Shown here piece by piece: positions 14,001 through 23,758 of a stretch of 64,000 nucleotides of DNA. The translations under genes were made by a program, and so were the position numbers. Source of the DNA: Vitis vinifera. Its lineage: Eukaryota; Streptophyta; Magnoliopsida; Vitales; Vitaceae. Numbering within the stretch: position 1 is the first letter of the stretch; each line of letters begins with the position of its first letter. The notes under the pieces are model-generated. The model was not told where the DNA came from. It saw only the letters and a list, made by a program, of their open reading frames with translations, and did not search any database. The stretch spans positions 2,309,001 through 2,373,000 of the forward strand of contig NC_081817.1 in assembly GCF_030704535.1 (NCBI RefSeq). The letters are read 5' to 3'.

Positions 14001-17000
14001 GGTGTACAACCAGGTATGTTTCACAGGTTCCAAATGTTTTATTAATTTGTTCAATCAATGTCTCGAAAAGACTTTTTTTTTTCTAATAGCAGATTCTCAT
14101 CATGATTGCATATGCAATCTGTAAATGGATGGATTGAGAATCAATGGTGATTACAAATTATAGTACAAGGATAACAGAGTCTTAACACATGTATTTAGGT
14201 TTCTAAAATCTTCTAATCCCCAAAAGAAATCACAACAGTGTCACAAAATCCTATCCAATACAGATACACTGATCTGGTATCTCTTAGGGACCAAGTACTG
14301 TTTTGAACTAAATGAATCACCATACATAATGCTGAAGGCAATACTAGCAAAAGGGTTCTACTTCTGCTCATTGACCATCTGCACAAGCATTTGGGAAAGT
14401 AATAAACAAGGTTACTCAAAATAGAAAATTTTCAAATGATAGAAATACTTTAACACTAGGCATCAACTTTTGATTTCACATCAAACTAATAGGGTTACCA
14501 AATCCTTGATATGGTACCTTTTAAACCAGTAGAAGAAAATTCAAATGCAGTTGAACGGGAAAATGAAAACATATGGGAAAATTACAATTGGAAGGATCTA
14601 TAAATTAATCCTGCAAAGCATACCTCATCTGCTCCAGCTATTATACTTTTAATCAGAGGCACAATTTTGCTAGTTCGATCTATATCATATCCCAGGAAAT
14701 ACTTTGCTTGAGATAAGGCAATCACAATTGCTGAAGCTGTCGTAAACCCAGAAATCACAGAGTGACTGATGAAACGAATAAGCCATCCAAGCCTAGAAAG
14801 GAAAAAAGGGTGCATCATTTTCTTTCTAAATGACATCACAGAAATTTGAGAATAATTAAAAGATAGAAAATATGCAAATTTCTAGTACAAATAGTGATCA
14901 ATGACTAAGGTAACTCCATCTTCCTCCAAAGAAACAAGGACAAGCTAGATGCTAAATGAAAAGTCCATAAACAACAATCAACTATAACATTTTGTCCAAC
15001 TTGAAGGATACATTATCACTCTTCCAGATTTATTTCTTAAAATGGCCATAGAGTTCAAAAGATAACATAAAAATATAGTTTCATCTGCAGGCTTTTTTCC
15101 TGGCCAACCTTATTTTTGATAAGCAATAATATAATTTTATAAATATGCGTCAAAGAACAATGCATGAAGGTTCACAGGGCATATAGAACAAGCGCCAAAA
15201 AAATGGAGCCAAGGACAAAACAAAGCTAGAGTACAAAAAACAACTCTTTCCTTAACAATAACCCAACCAATCAACAAAATTAATTGAAGCCATTAAGCCT
15301 TCACCTATGTACAATTTTACCCACAAAAAGAGATTACTAAGGAATATACTCTTCAAAACATGGAAAGACTACTCCTTTCAAACAACCTTCAATTCCTTTC
15401 ATTCCAAACTGTACAAAAAATGTATAAATGAATAGCTCTCTGAACCTTCTTTCATCTTTTTCCCACAAAAGATCCATGCCACCCTTAAAGAGTCTCTATC
15501 ACTATAGTAGACAACACTAAGGAACACCAAACAAAGAGAAGAGCAACTGCCAAAGATTGTCTTGAAAGAATGGAAAAGAATATGATCAATCGATTCTTCT
15601 TCAACTTTACATAAGAAGCATCCATTAACCAACATCCACCCTCTTCTCTAAATATGATCAAGAGTCAACACCTTTCCTCAACAAGCTTTCCACACAAAGA
15701 AACTTGCCTTAGATGGGACGCATGGATTTCAAATGACCCTTACCGAAAAAAGAATTAAACTCCCTGACTCCAAGGTAACATAGAGAGACTTCACGAAGAA
15801 GGCATCATTCCTCAAATTTGTCCACACCATCATGTCCTTCTTCTCTCTATTCACCACCTTACCTTGTAGTGTAGAGAAGAATCGCTCTACATTATCTAGC
15901 TCCCAATAATTTAGATGTCTAGAAAAACAAGGTTCCAATAACCCCTCTCACCCGTCTAGTCCCACAAATCTGCCACCCAAGCCTCTATTCACCGGACCAA
16001 CTTTATAGCTAACTTTCTCCTCTGTTTTTTGGCTACAGGTTCATAAACAATAATCACTTATAATATTTCCCAAAATTCATTGCTTAAAATGACCACAGAC
16101 TTGAATAGTCACATAGAAACATAGTTTCATATTAAAAATAAAGAAAGAAACAAAGAAAGGAAAAGGAGTATGAAAGGAAAAAGTATCTTCAGTCCCCCAC
16201 ACGCCAACCCCCCCCCCCCTCTCTCTCTCTCTCTATAAAGGACACTCTCACCTGCTTTCACTTTTCAGAGGATATCTCCTCCGATTATATCCCCATTTCT
16301 TGTTCTAATGATATTTTTTTAACAAACAAAACAATGAGTGTCTCTTGAGAATACATTTTACCTGATTGATTTTGATTTCTAAAGTTTACAATTTCTACTT
16401 GGAAACAGAAAAAGTAAAGAACTAAAGGGTAAAGCACTTTTGTTTGGGAATCCATTATATAATAAATAGGTACCACACTCCTCATTGTATAACTCTTTAA
16501 TGTCTTTATTCTGCAAACTTGTGCAATATAAATCAAATATGAATACGTATGCCCAGTTCAAAAGCATGAATTTATATAATCATGAGGCATGGAGTAGCAG
16601 TGTCACTGTGTCAGAAACAACATAAATAACCATATATTCACATCATGGTTAAAGTTGTACTAAGACAGAAGACTAAACCAAAACATGAGGTCATTTAGCT
16701 CGCAATCAAATATGAGGACATTGCTAACATCCACTTGAATTTTCAAGAAAACTGCCTCTGAGGATGACATCTACAAGTTCAGTTAGAGTATTACATTGGG
16801 GCAACTTGACATGCAAAACCTGTTGCATCATGCAAGGATTTCCTTGAATATATTTAAAATAGAAATTTCAAAAGACATTATAACAAACTCAACTTTAGAA
16901 CCCCTTACATGATGCAAGTTTTTCCATGAAGAAGAGAGGATTAGTGGAAGTACCTCAGGAGCCCCATTATGCATTCCATTATGCCAACCATAAGCGCCAA

Positions 17001-19397
17001 AAGTATTGCTAGTTCCGTGTATAGTTCATCAGATGAATCAACAATTTTACTTAATACATTAGAGACCAGTAGTGAAACCAATGCTACAGGACCGATTGCA
17101 AGCTGGCGAGATGACCCAAATATTGCATACACAAATATAGGCACAAAACTGGAGTCTGTCTTAAGAAGGACAAATAAGAATTCCAGTGTAAAAGAGGCAG
17201 AAATGATTCAGAAAAAGAGGTATAAATAAAGAAGAAAAAACTAGTAACTCAAGTACAAAACAAAAACAGAGAGATAATTCAATAGTTAAGCAGCCACATC
17301 ATGTCAATAGAAAAGGCTATAATGCCGTTAATTGGGTCATCATCCATCAGCTGCATTGTGTCAGAAGAAAAGGCTATAATACAAGATAATTGGGCCATCA
17401 TCCATCAGTGGGATGCTGATGAAACCACCTGTATTGAATAATGATCAAAGATGGGTGCAGATAATAATTGGCAGAATCCCATCTTAGTTCTAAATCTTTC
17501 CAAAAGAATGATAAAAGATGGGTACATATTTAATTTGAAAAATTCCACCTCAATTTTAAGTACCTTTTAGATATCTGACCTACAAAACAATTACATATTA
17601 AAGAATTGAATGGGCAAAAGGTAAAAACTCCATTTCCAAGAGTAAAACAAAATGCAACAGATGCTCAACTTCACATTGTGATAGGATTACAAGGATATAC
17701 ATAACAGTTTCCCCCTCAAGATACATATAACCATGTAGATTAGCAATAAATGTTCTCATGAAAAACTTACAAAGTCCATATATTGGTTCAAGCCCAGCTA
17801 ACCTTGCATAAGACATTGCCTGGACATGCACAACAAACAATCAGCTGCAGAACATATTTATTCAACAATGTAAACAATCACGCTATGTAAATTAACCTTA
17901 GATACCCAATCCTATTTGATGAAAAGAAAATTCACAAAAGTCATTTCAGGAATTCAAGAAATTCCAACCTGATTAAAGACAGTTAAAATAAACAAGAATA
18001 CATGATAGAAAGGTGTATAGAAATTATGCCAAATCACTCACTAAAATTGGAAAGTAAACTTACCTAATTGTCAATAATTTAAATTGGAAAGTCAATTGAA
18101 TCAAATTAGCTAAAAAGCAAGTTGTGATCAGCACTACAATTAACATAGAGTCAGAAATCTCAACTATTTGAAAAGGGCCAAAATGATGAAAAAGAACTAA
18201 CTAAAACCTGAAAAGAAATCAATCCAATCACCAACAGATAAGTGCTTAATGCAACCAAAGCAAACCAATGTGCAGATTCTGATCCCTGCACTACACTTAG
18301 CATGACCACTTTCATCAATTCTCAGACAATTTCATGCGTCTCCATTAAAAATAGAAAAGAAGACTAACTATAAATTGGAGAAACTGGTGTAATTATATGT
18401 AATTATAGAAGTACAGAATCCCAAAATCTTTGTTTGGGTGCGGAGAAGATGTATGAAAAGAAAATAAATTATGACTGTCAAAATTTTCATCATTACGCTA
18501 CCCATAAAGAAGAAAATTTCTACAATAATTTGGTCTAATCGACTCGAATTCTAATTTCCCCACAACGAAAAAGACAGAAAATTTATCATCAAAGTTGAGA
18601 TATACGTATATTTTTCCTGTCCTCAGCAATCAAAGATATCTCAACAAAAGAGTGACTCGAGATCAATAAATGAGGGAAAAGAAGGAAATTAATTGTATGG
18701 ACGATAAACTATTCATATTTGGAAAAACAAAAGTTAAATCAGATGGCCCTCGATTGACTCAAATACAACTAAAAAGCCATTCCAAATAACTGTCTCATGT
18801 TCTCAGCATCCAGAACTAGAAGACACATCTCAGCAAAAAGCAAATACAACCAATGAATTGAAAACAAAAACAAAATCCCTTGCCCTCCGTTTGATCTCCC
18901 AGAAAAAATAGAGAACTAAGTTCCTTACTTAAGTAATCTGAATTCAACCTATCTTCTTTCCTTTACATTTCCGCGAAACAAACAAAAAAAAACTCATTTC
19001 CTTCACTTTCCCACATTTTCTCAGCAACCATACAGAGCACGCAACGAAAATTGGAACCGAAATGCACCTGAGGAACGAGCATGACGCCCACGGTTAACCC
19101 GGCGGCGAGATCGATCTGGAGGTAATCCCTCCACCGGTAGGTTCGAATCCATCTGGAGCAAGGGACTAAAACGTCGGTCCAGTCAGTGAAGCTCATAGCA
19201 TTGACCTTGGACCGCCATCTCGAAAGCACAGACCACCACGACGACGACGACGACGAAGAACTCGAAAGCGACGTCGTCGTGGGATGCTGCAGCTGAATAA
19301 TCCTAACAGGGCGGTTCGGCATATTGGAGGAGGAGGAGGTCGAGGTGGAGTAGCGAGAGAGGTTGCGGGAGCTAGAGGAGGCGTACGATATCTCCAT
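5009..19397 (-). CDS. SULTR4: group 4 sulfate transporter (SULTR4;1/4;2-like), 17 exons, 706 aa
   Basis: SLC26/SulP family. Arabidopsis group 4 members export sulfate from the vacuole. Exons, 5' to 3': 19397-19068, 17819-17771, 17155-16954, 14792-14624, 13110-13045, 12951-12844, 11579-11472, 11375-11310, 9688-9628, 9448-9321, 8987-8946, 8086-7970, 6801-6750, 6130-5992, 5846-5758, 5512-5436, 5326-5009. All are GT-AG and sum to 2121 nt including the stop. The Ser-rich N-terminus (about 1-60) is followed by [19 protein letters not shown], the membrane core ([61 protein letters not shown]) and a C-terminal STAS domain (about residues 515-640) with [18 protein letters not shown]. The first in-frame ATG is at 19397-19395; a GTG two codons upstream lengthens the frame but is not a likely start. 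No break was found. Introns 3 and 8 hold retroelement debris. SULTR4;1 versus 4;2 cannot be decided here. Confidence 0.95.
7052..7082. repeat. (GA)n-rich tract
   Basis: An imperfect GA run lies in a sulfate transporter intron (between the exons at 6750-6801 and 7970-8086). Confidence 0.7.
10887..11208 (+). mobile_element. candidate TRIM retroelement in sulfate transporter intron 8
   Basis: Two similar direct repeats of about 75 bp lie at 10887-10962 and 11127-11199. Both begin TGTTAAA and share AAGCTTAAG and TTTTAGGAAAATT. The first ends in CA and is followed at once by TGGTATCAAAGC, which resembles the initiator-tRNA-Met primer binding site of plant LTR elements. The internal part is about 165 bp and non-coding, ending in a purine-rich stretch. 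Short terminal repeats, primer site and tiny interior fit terminal-repeat retrotransposons in miniature. The second repeat is also followed by TGGTATCA, as in tandem multi-LTR forms. No clean target-site duplication was found, so the boundaries are uncertain. Confidence 0.5.
13640..13945. repeat. degenerate minisatellite/microsatellite in an intron
   Basis: Repeating pieces of TTATTCCACATCTGG, TTTTCTGGTTTTC and ACATCAGGTTT alternate with GAT and AAT trinucleotide runs. The segment lies in the sulfate transporter intron between the exons at 13045-13110 and 14624-14792. It produces an artificial open frame rich in S, F and N. Confidence 0.7.
14966..16130. repeat. direct repeat pair bracketing a LINE fragment
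   Basis: Copy A (14966-15084) and copy B (16042-16130) both start CATAAACAA and end ATAGTTTCAT, with TGCTTAAAATGACCACAGA in B matching TTCTTAAAATGGCCATAGA in A. Copy A has about 30 extra bases. The copies are clearly related but diverged. The interval between them is largely a LINE 3' fragment. This may be an old intronic duplication into which the LINE inserted, or part of a larger element. Confidence 0.6.
15108..16033 (-). mobile_element. 5'-truncated L1-type LINE fragment in sulfate transporter intron 3
   Basis: On the minus strand, fragments match the extreme C-terminal region of plant L1 ORF2: a zinc-binding reverse transcriptase module read as [20 protein letters not shown] followed by a hydrophobic [17 protein letters not shown] stretch. 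Upstream fragments at 15729-15938 are probably from the same protein. The 3' end, near 15108, reads GCTTATCAAAAATAA on the minus strand, a typical LINE tail. Stops and frameshifts show it is dead. It is antisense to nothing coding and in the same orientation as the host gene. Confidence 0.75.
16201..16245. repeat. poly-C plus (CT)n tract
   Basis: A C run of more than ten bases is followed by a CT dinucleotide run, within sulfate transporter intron 3. Confidence 0.8.
17294..17558. repeat. two adjacent tandem duplications in sulfate transporter intron 2
   Basis: At 17294-17350 and 17353-17408, two copies share GAAAAGGCTATAAT, AATTGGG and CATCATCCATCAG. Immediately beyond, 17439-17495 and 17507-17558 share a second unit (AATGAT, AAAGATGGGT, AAATCTTTCC-like spacing). 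Both are local tandem duplications in an intron, with no coding content. Confidence 0.65.
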
Positions 19398-19531
19398 GCG
19401 CACCCCTGGCTCACCGCATCAAATTCCAGCCCGAGAAAATTGGTGAAGTCGTGGATTTTCAGGGGATATGAAGTTCCCGGAATTCTATAAATGAGCTGGA
19501 ACATCGGGCACGGGTCTCGTGGGGTCCATTT

Positions 19532-19541
19532 CCTATTAATA
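19532..19541 (-). promoter_or_regulatory. possible TATA-like element of the sulfate transporter
   Basis: On the minus strand the motif TATTAATAGG lies about 140 bp upstream of the ATG at 19397. It is the best AT-rich core-promoter candidate, but it is not a canonical TATAAA. Confidence 0.25.
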
Positions 19542-19559
19542 CTCAACCTTACAAAATAC

Positions 19560-20345
19560 TAATTATGCACCATGCTCCCCTGCAGAAAATTTTAATATTT
19601 TGTCTTCATCATCATGAATTTGTATGTGGACGTGATCACGTCCGGGTTCACTCCGATGTGGCGCAAAGGCATCGGTGGGATGGGATTAAATGATTTGGTC
19701 AACACGTCAAAGCTATGTTTTTCGGAAAATACTAAAAAAATTGTTAAAAAATTATTTTTTTTTCTTATAAATTTTTTTAAAATTAAATATAATTAAAATT
19801 AATTTAAAATTATTTAATCTTGCAATAATAAATAAATAAAGAAAATAAATTTTAAAAATACATAAAAATAATTTTTAAAATTTAAATTTATTTTATCTCA
19901 CTATTTATTTTCTTTTATTTTTTCTTGTATTTCTCTTTCTAATTTTTCAAAACCAAACATAACCTAAAAAAAAAAAAAATTATTACAGTTATTTCCCATT
20001 AAGTTAATAACTAAAAGTAAAAAATGATAATTATGTTTTTGATCTAATTGGACCCAAAAATTAAGTTTTGATTCATATAAATTATATAATTGATGAGAAT
20101 GATATAAAATATGAAAAAACCAATATATCTTTCAAAACTATTTTCTACCATAACATTTGACAAACTTTTTTATCTTAAATATTTTTTTAATAATTATTCT
20201 GAAAATTTATTATTTTTAGAAAACTAATTTTTTAAAAAATATATCATTTTTAAAAAATAAATTTGACATATTTTTAGTTATTTTTTATATACATAATTTT
20301 AAATATATATATTTTTCAAGATGTTTAATTCTTAAATAATAATAT
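19560..20345. other. AT-rich intergenic DNA
   Basis: This is homopolymer-rich sequence between the sulfate transporter 5' end and the palindromic element. I see no gene or recognisable element in it. Confidence 0.6.
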
Positions 20346-21099
20346 TGTGGACCCCGCATTTCGGCTCAATGTGTTTCCCACTTGAATGGCGAGCTCGATT
20401 TTTTATTTGGAAAATTGATTTTTATTGATTAAGAAAATTGACTTGGAGTCGCCACTTATTTTTGTTTTATTTTTAAAGGATAAACAAAATAAGAAAGAAA
20501 AACCCTAAGTGTGACTCTTTATTTTGGAAAATGTGGTCTGCGAAAAATCGGATTGGGTTCGGGGGTCAGGTTACTTATCGGGAAGGTACAGTAAAGACCG
20601 TAGCACCCCTCTAAGTCCCTAAAGTCGAGTCTCTACTAATAAAATGAAGCTGACATGACAATTGATGAGGAAATCAATGAATACTCAGAGCGAATCATGC
20701 ACATACGGGAGTCAAAAAAATGCATATAGACTAACCAGAGTGAGAATGAGTGCGTACCTGGGCGACGAACCATCATGCGCTATCAAGAGAGGAGGGTTAA
20801 TACACAATTAAAGAATAATCTCATGCATGTCATAGAGCAAAATAAATCAATCATGTATGATAATCAAGTCAATCAAATCTTATATGTCGGGCCCCCACCA
20901 AAGCCCGTTTCATCTTGCCTGAATCAATTCCGATAACTCCATTGTTCGGAATTACGGAGTTTGATTCCTTGCTTATTTCAAAACATTTTAAAAAACAAAG
21001 GAAATGTGAAAATTGCTTGCCAGAAATAAAAGTGGCAGCAAAGCTTTATTAAAAATGTGATTTTGGAACCTAAAGAAAATGCTCTAAGGATGAAGAAAA

Positions 21100-21660
21100 A
21101 GGTGGGACGTCGGTTGGACAGAATTCTGGATGCAAGATATCCGGGGAAGGTTGAACGTCGGCGGACAGGATTCCAGATGTGAGATATCCGGAGAAGGTGG
21201 AACGTCGGCCGGGTAGAATTCCGAATGTGAGATATCCGGGTGGAATGTTGAACGTTGGCGGGGTAGAATTCCGGGTGTGAGACATCCGGGTGGAGTGGCG
21301 GCGGAGAAAAATTTCAAATGTGAGACATCCGGATAAGGTAGAACATTGACGGGGCAAAATTCCGAATGTGAGACATCCGGGTGGAATGGCGGCGGAGATG
21401 AATTCCGGATGTGAGACATCCGGATAAGGTAGAACATTGGCGGGGCAGAATTCCGGATGTGAGACATCCGGGTGGAGTGGCGACGGAGAAGAATTCCGAA
21501 TGTGAGACATTCGGGTGGAATGGCGGCGGAGAGGAATTCCGGATGTGAGACATCTGGATAAGGTAGAACGTTGGCGGGACAGAATTCCGGATGCGAGACA
21601 TCTGGGTGGAATGTCGGCGGAGAAGAATTCCGGATGTGAGGCATCCGGATTAGGTAGAAC
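21100..21660. repeat. hairpin minisatellite array, left arm (about 12 units)
   Basis: About twelve units of 41-51 bp each contain GAATTCCGGATGTGAGACATCCGG or a close variant (core CCGGATGTGAGACATCCGG, an 8-bp inverted repeat around GAG). Two spacer types alternate irregularly: GTGGAATGGCGGCGGAGA and ATAAGGTAGAACATTGGCGG. The open frames across it are proline/serine/histidine-rich, exist in several frames at once and are repeat artefacts. Confidence 0.9.
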
Positions 21661-22574
21661 GTGGTTATGAGTAGCATAAATGATAGATATGGGGGCTTGG
21701 GTGAGTGGTTTTAATGGGTATGTGAAGGAGTAAAGGATGACATGCACCCGTGAGACTCCATGTAAGCGAGGGAGTGGGATGGAGAATGAATGAGAGGAAG
21801 ATGGGTGTGGTGGAGGATGCTTGATTCCTGCAAGCTTGAGTGAGGAAATGGGTATGACGATTTAGAGAGAGAGGTGGATAGATGAACGATGGTATGGGGA
21901 TGCTGATGAGGTGAGCTTTGCTGCCATGGCAACTATTCCAGATTTTCTAGGATCTCCTTTAAGCAGGGATCAAAGAAACAACCCATTCCATGAACAGGCG
22001 CCAGAAACAAAGGAAGATGGAAAAAAAACAGAGCACCAAAGAAAACGAATAAATAGATAAAACTGTAGAGACTTCACTTCATGAATCATCAGTGAATCCT
22101 CCGAGCAGGTGGGAAAATCATATCAAAAGCTACCATGGGCATGATTCTCGGGCATTTCATAATCACAATAGAGGCAAACCAAATTTATATTCACAATAGC
22201 AAGCACAAACACATGGTTATATCCCAACAAACAAACAAGTGGCCTTTAACATCCACCCCAAACAATCACTGAGCATTCAAATATCAATAAAAGATATAGA
22301 GGATTGATAAACATACCTGGAAATCCCTTTCTCTACTGAATATTTGAGGCTTCCAACTCACTGTTTCATATTTCGTGGGTGCTCTGCTCAAAAATCCTTC
22401 TCAAACGATCATGGAAACACCCCTCACTCTCTATACAGCTTCTCCAATATCTCTTCTCTCCATAGTCTCTCCCTCAAAATATCCCTCTCTCCTTCACAGA
22501 GTCTTTCCCTCTCCCTTTTTTCCTTTCTCTTCTCTTCCTTTTTTTCCTCGGATTTGCCTTCCCAACGATCTCTA
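21661..22574. other. unique centre of the foldback element
   Basis: This region separates the two arms and does not pair with itself. It holds a purine-rich left part, an AC-rich middle and a strongly pyrimidine-rich stretch (about 22420-22560) against the right arm. No credible coding sequence was seen. Confidence 0.6.
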
Positions 22575-22985
22575 CCGCCATTCCACCCGGATATCTCACA
22601 TCCGGAATTCTTCTCCGCCGCCACTCCACCCGGATGTCTCACATCCGGAATTCTTTTTCGTCGCCACTCCACCCAGATGTCTCACATCCGGAATTCTGCC
22701 CCGCCAACGTTCTACCTTATCCGGATGTCTCACATCCGGAATTCTGCCCTGTCAACGTTCTACTTTATCCGGATGTCTCACATCCGAAATTCTTCTCCGC
22801 CGCCACTCCACCCGGATGTCTCACACCCGGAATTCTGCCCCGCCAACATTCAACATTCCACCCAGATATCTCACATTCGGAATTCTACCCGGCCAACGTT
22901 CCACCTTCTCCGGATATCTCACATCCGGAATCCTGTCCGTCGACATTCAACCTTCCCCGGATATCTCGCTTTCGAAATTCTGTCC
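22575..22985. repeat. hairpin minisatellite array, right arm (about 9 units)
   Basis: About nine units appear in the opposite orientation to the left array, with core CCGGATGTCTCACATCCGG and the same two spacer types. It has about three fewer units than the left arm, so the arrays have changed copy number since the palindrome formed. Units near the outer edge (about 22950) are the most degraded, as are the matching outer units of the left array. Confidence 0.9.
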
Positions 22986-23758
22986 AGCCGACGTCCCACC
23001 TTTTTCTTCATCCTTAGAGTATTTTCTTTAGGTTCCAAAATCACATTTTTAATAAAGTTTTGCTACCACTTTTATTTCTGGCAAGCAATTTTCACATTTC
23101 CTCTATTTTTTAAAATGTGTTGAAATAAGCAAGGAATCAAACTCCGTAATTCTGAACAATGGAGTTACAGAATTGATTCAGGCAAGATGAAACGGGTTTG
23201 GTGGGGGCCCGACATATGAGATTTGATTGACTTGATTATCATACATGATTGATTTATTTTGCTTTATGACATAAATGAGATTATTCTTTAATTGTGTACT
23301 AACCCTCCTCTCTTGATAGCGCATGATGGTTCGTCGCCCAGGTACACACTCATTCTCACTCTAGTTAGTCTATATGCATTTTTCTGACTCTCGTATGTGC
23401 ATGATTCGCTCTGAGTATTCATTGATTTCCTCATCAATTGTCATGTTAGCTTCATTTTATTAGTAGAGACCCGACTTTAGGGACTTAGAGGGGTGTTACG
23501 GTCTTTACCGTACCTTCCCGATAAGTAACCTGACCCCCGAACCCGATCCGGTTTTTCACAGACCACATTTTCCAAAATAAGGAGTCACATTTAGGGTTTT
23601 TCTTTCTTATTTTGTTTACCCTTTAAAAATAAAACAAAAATAAGTGGCGACTCCAAGTCAATTTTCTTAATCAATAAAAATCAATTTTCCAAATAAAAAA
23701 TCGAGTTTGCCATTCGAGTGGGAAACGCATTGAGCCGAAATGCGGGATCCACAAATAT

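Larger units (their letters stand above)
20346..23753. mobile_element. 3.4-kb foldback (giant inverted-repeat) element
   Basis: The left end (TGTGGACCCCGCATTTCGG from 20346) recurs as the reverse complement of the right end (TGTGGATCCCGCATTTCGG, ending at 23753). The match continues through about 1.3 kb on the left (to about 21660) and about 1.2 kb on the right (from about 22575), leaving a non-palindromic centre of about 0.9 kb. In the outermost 55 bp I count about five differences, all transitions. The element begins TG and ends CA and is flanked by AATAT on both sides (20341-20345, 23754-23758), a candidate 5-bp target duplication in AT-rich DNA. The arms contain CCCGATAAGTAACCTGACCC and AGTGGCGACTCCAAGTCAA (plus strand in the right arm), which resemble LTR or leader sequence of plant gypsy elements; that link is from memory. 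The arms also carry a hairpin minisatellite. No transposase or retroelement protein was found. Confidence 0.85.

Noticed and set aside
19193..19546. 117-residue arginine/proline-rich open frame overlapping sulfate transporter exon 1
   Set aside because: It is a shifted frame over the GC-rich first exon, where the transporter frame has clear homology.
21070..21747. Long proline/serine/histidine-rich open frames on the minus strand
   Set aside because: All frames are open at once because the repeat unit has few stops; they mirror the minisatellite and have no conserved domain.
21100..22985. Regular palindromic repeats that could suggest a CRISPR array
   Set aside because: The spacers are not unique but two recurring types, the locus is eukaryotic, and there are no cas genes.
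22344..23123. 259-residue open frame on the plus strand
   Set aside because: It crosses the right-arm hairpin array and then runs into non-coding arm sequence; it is a repeat artefact, mirrored in the other arm.
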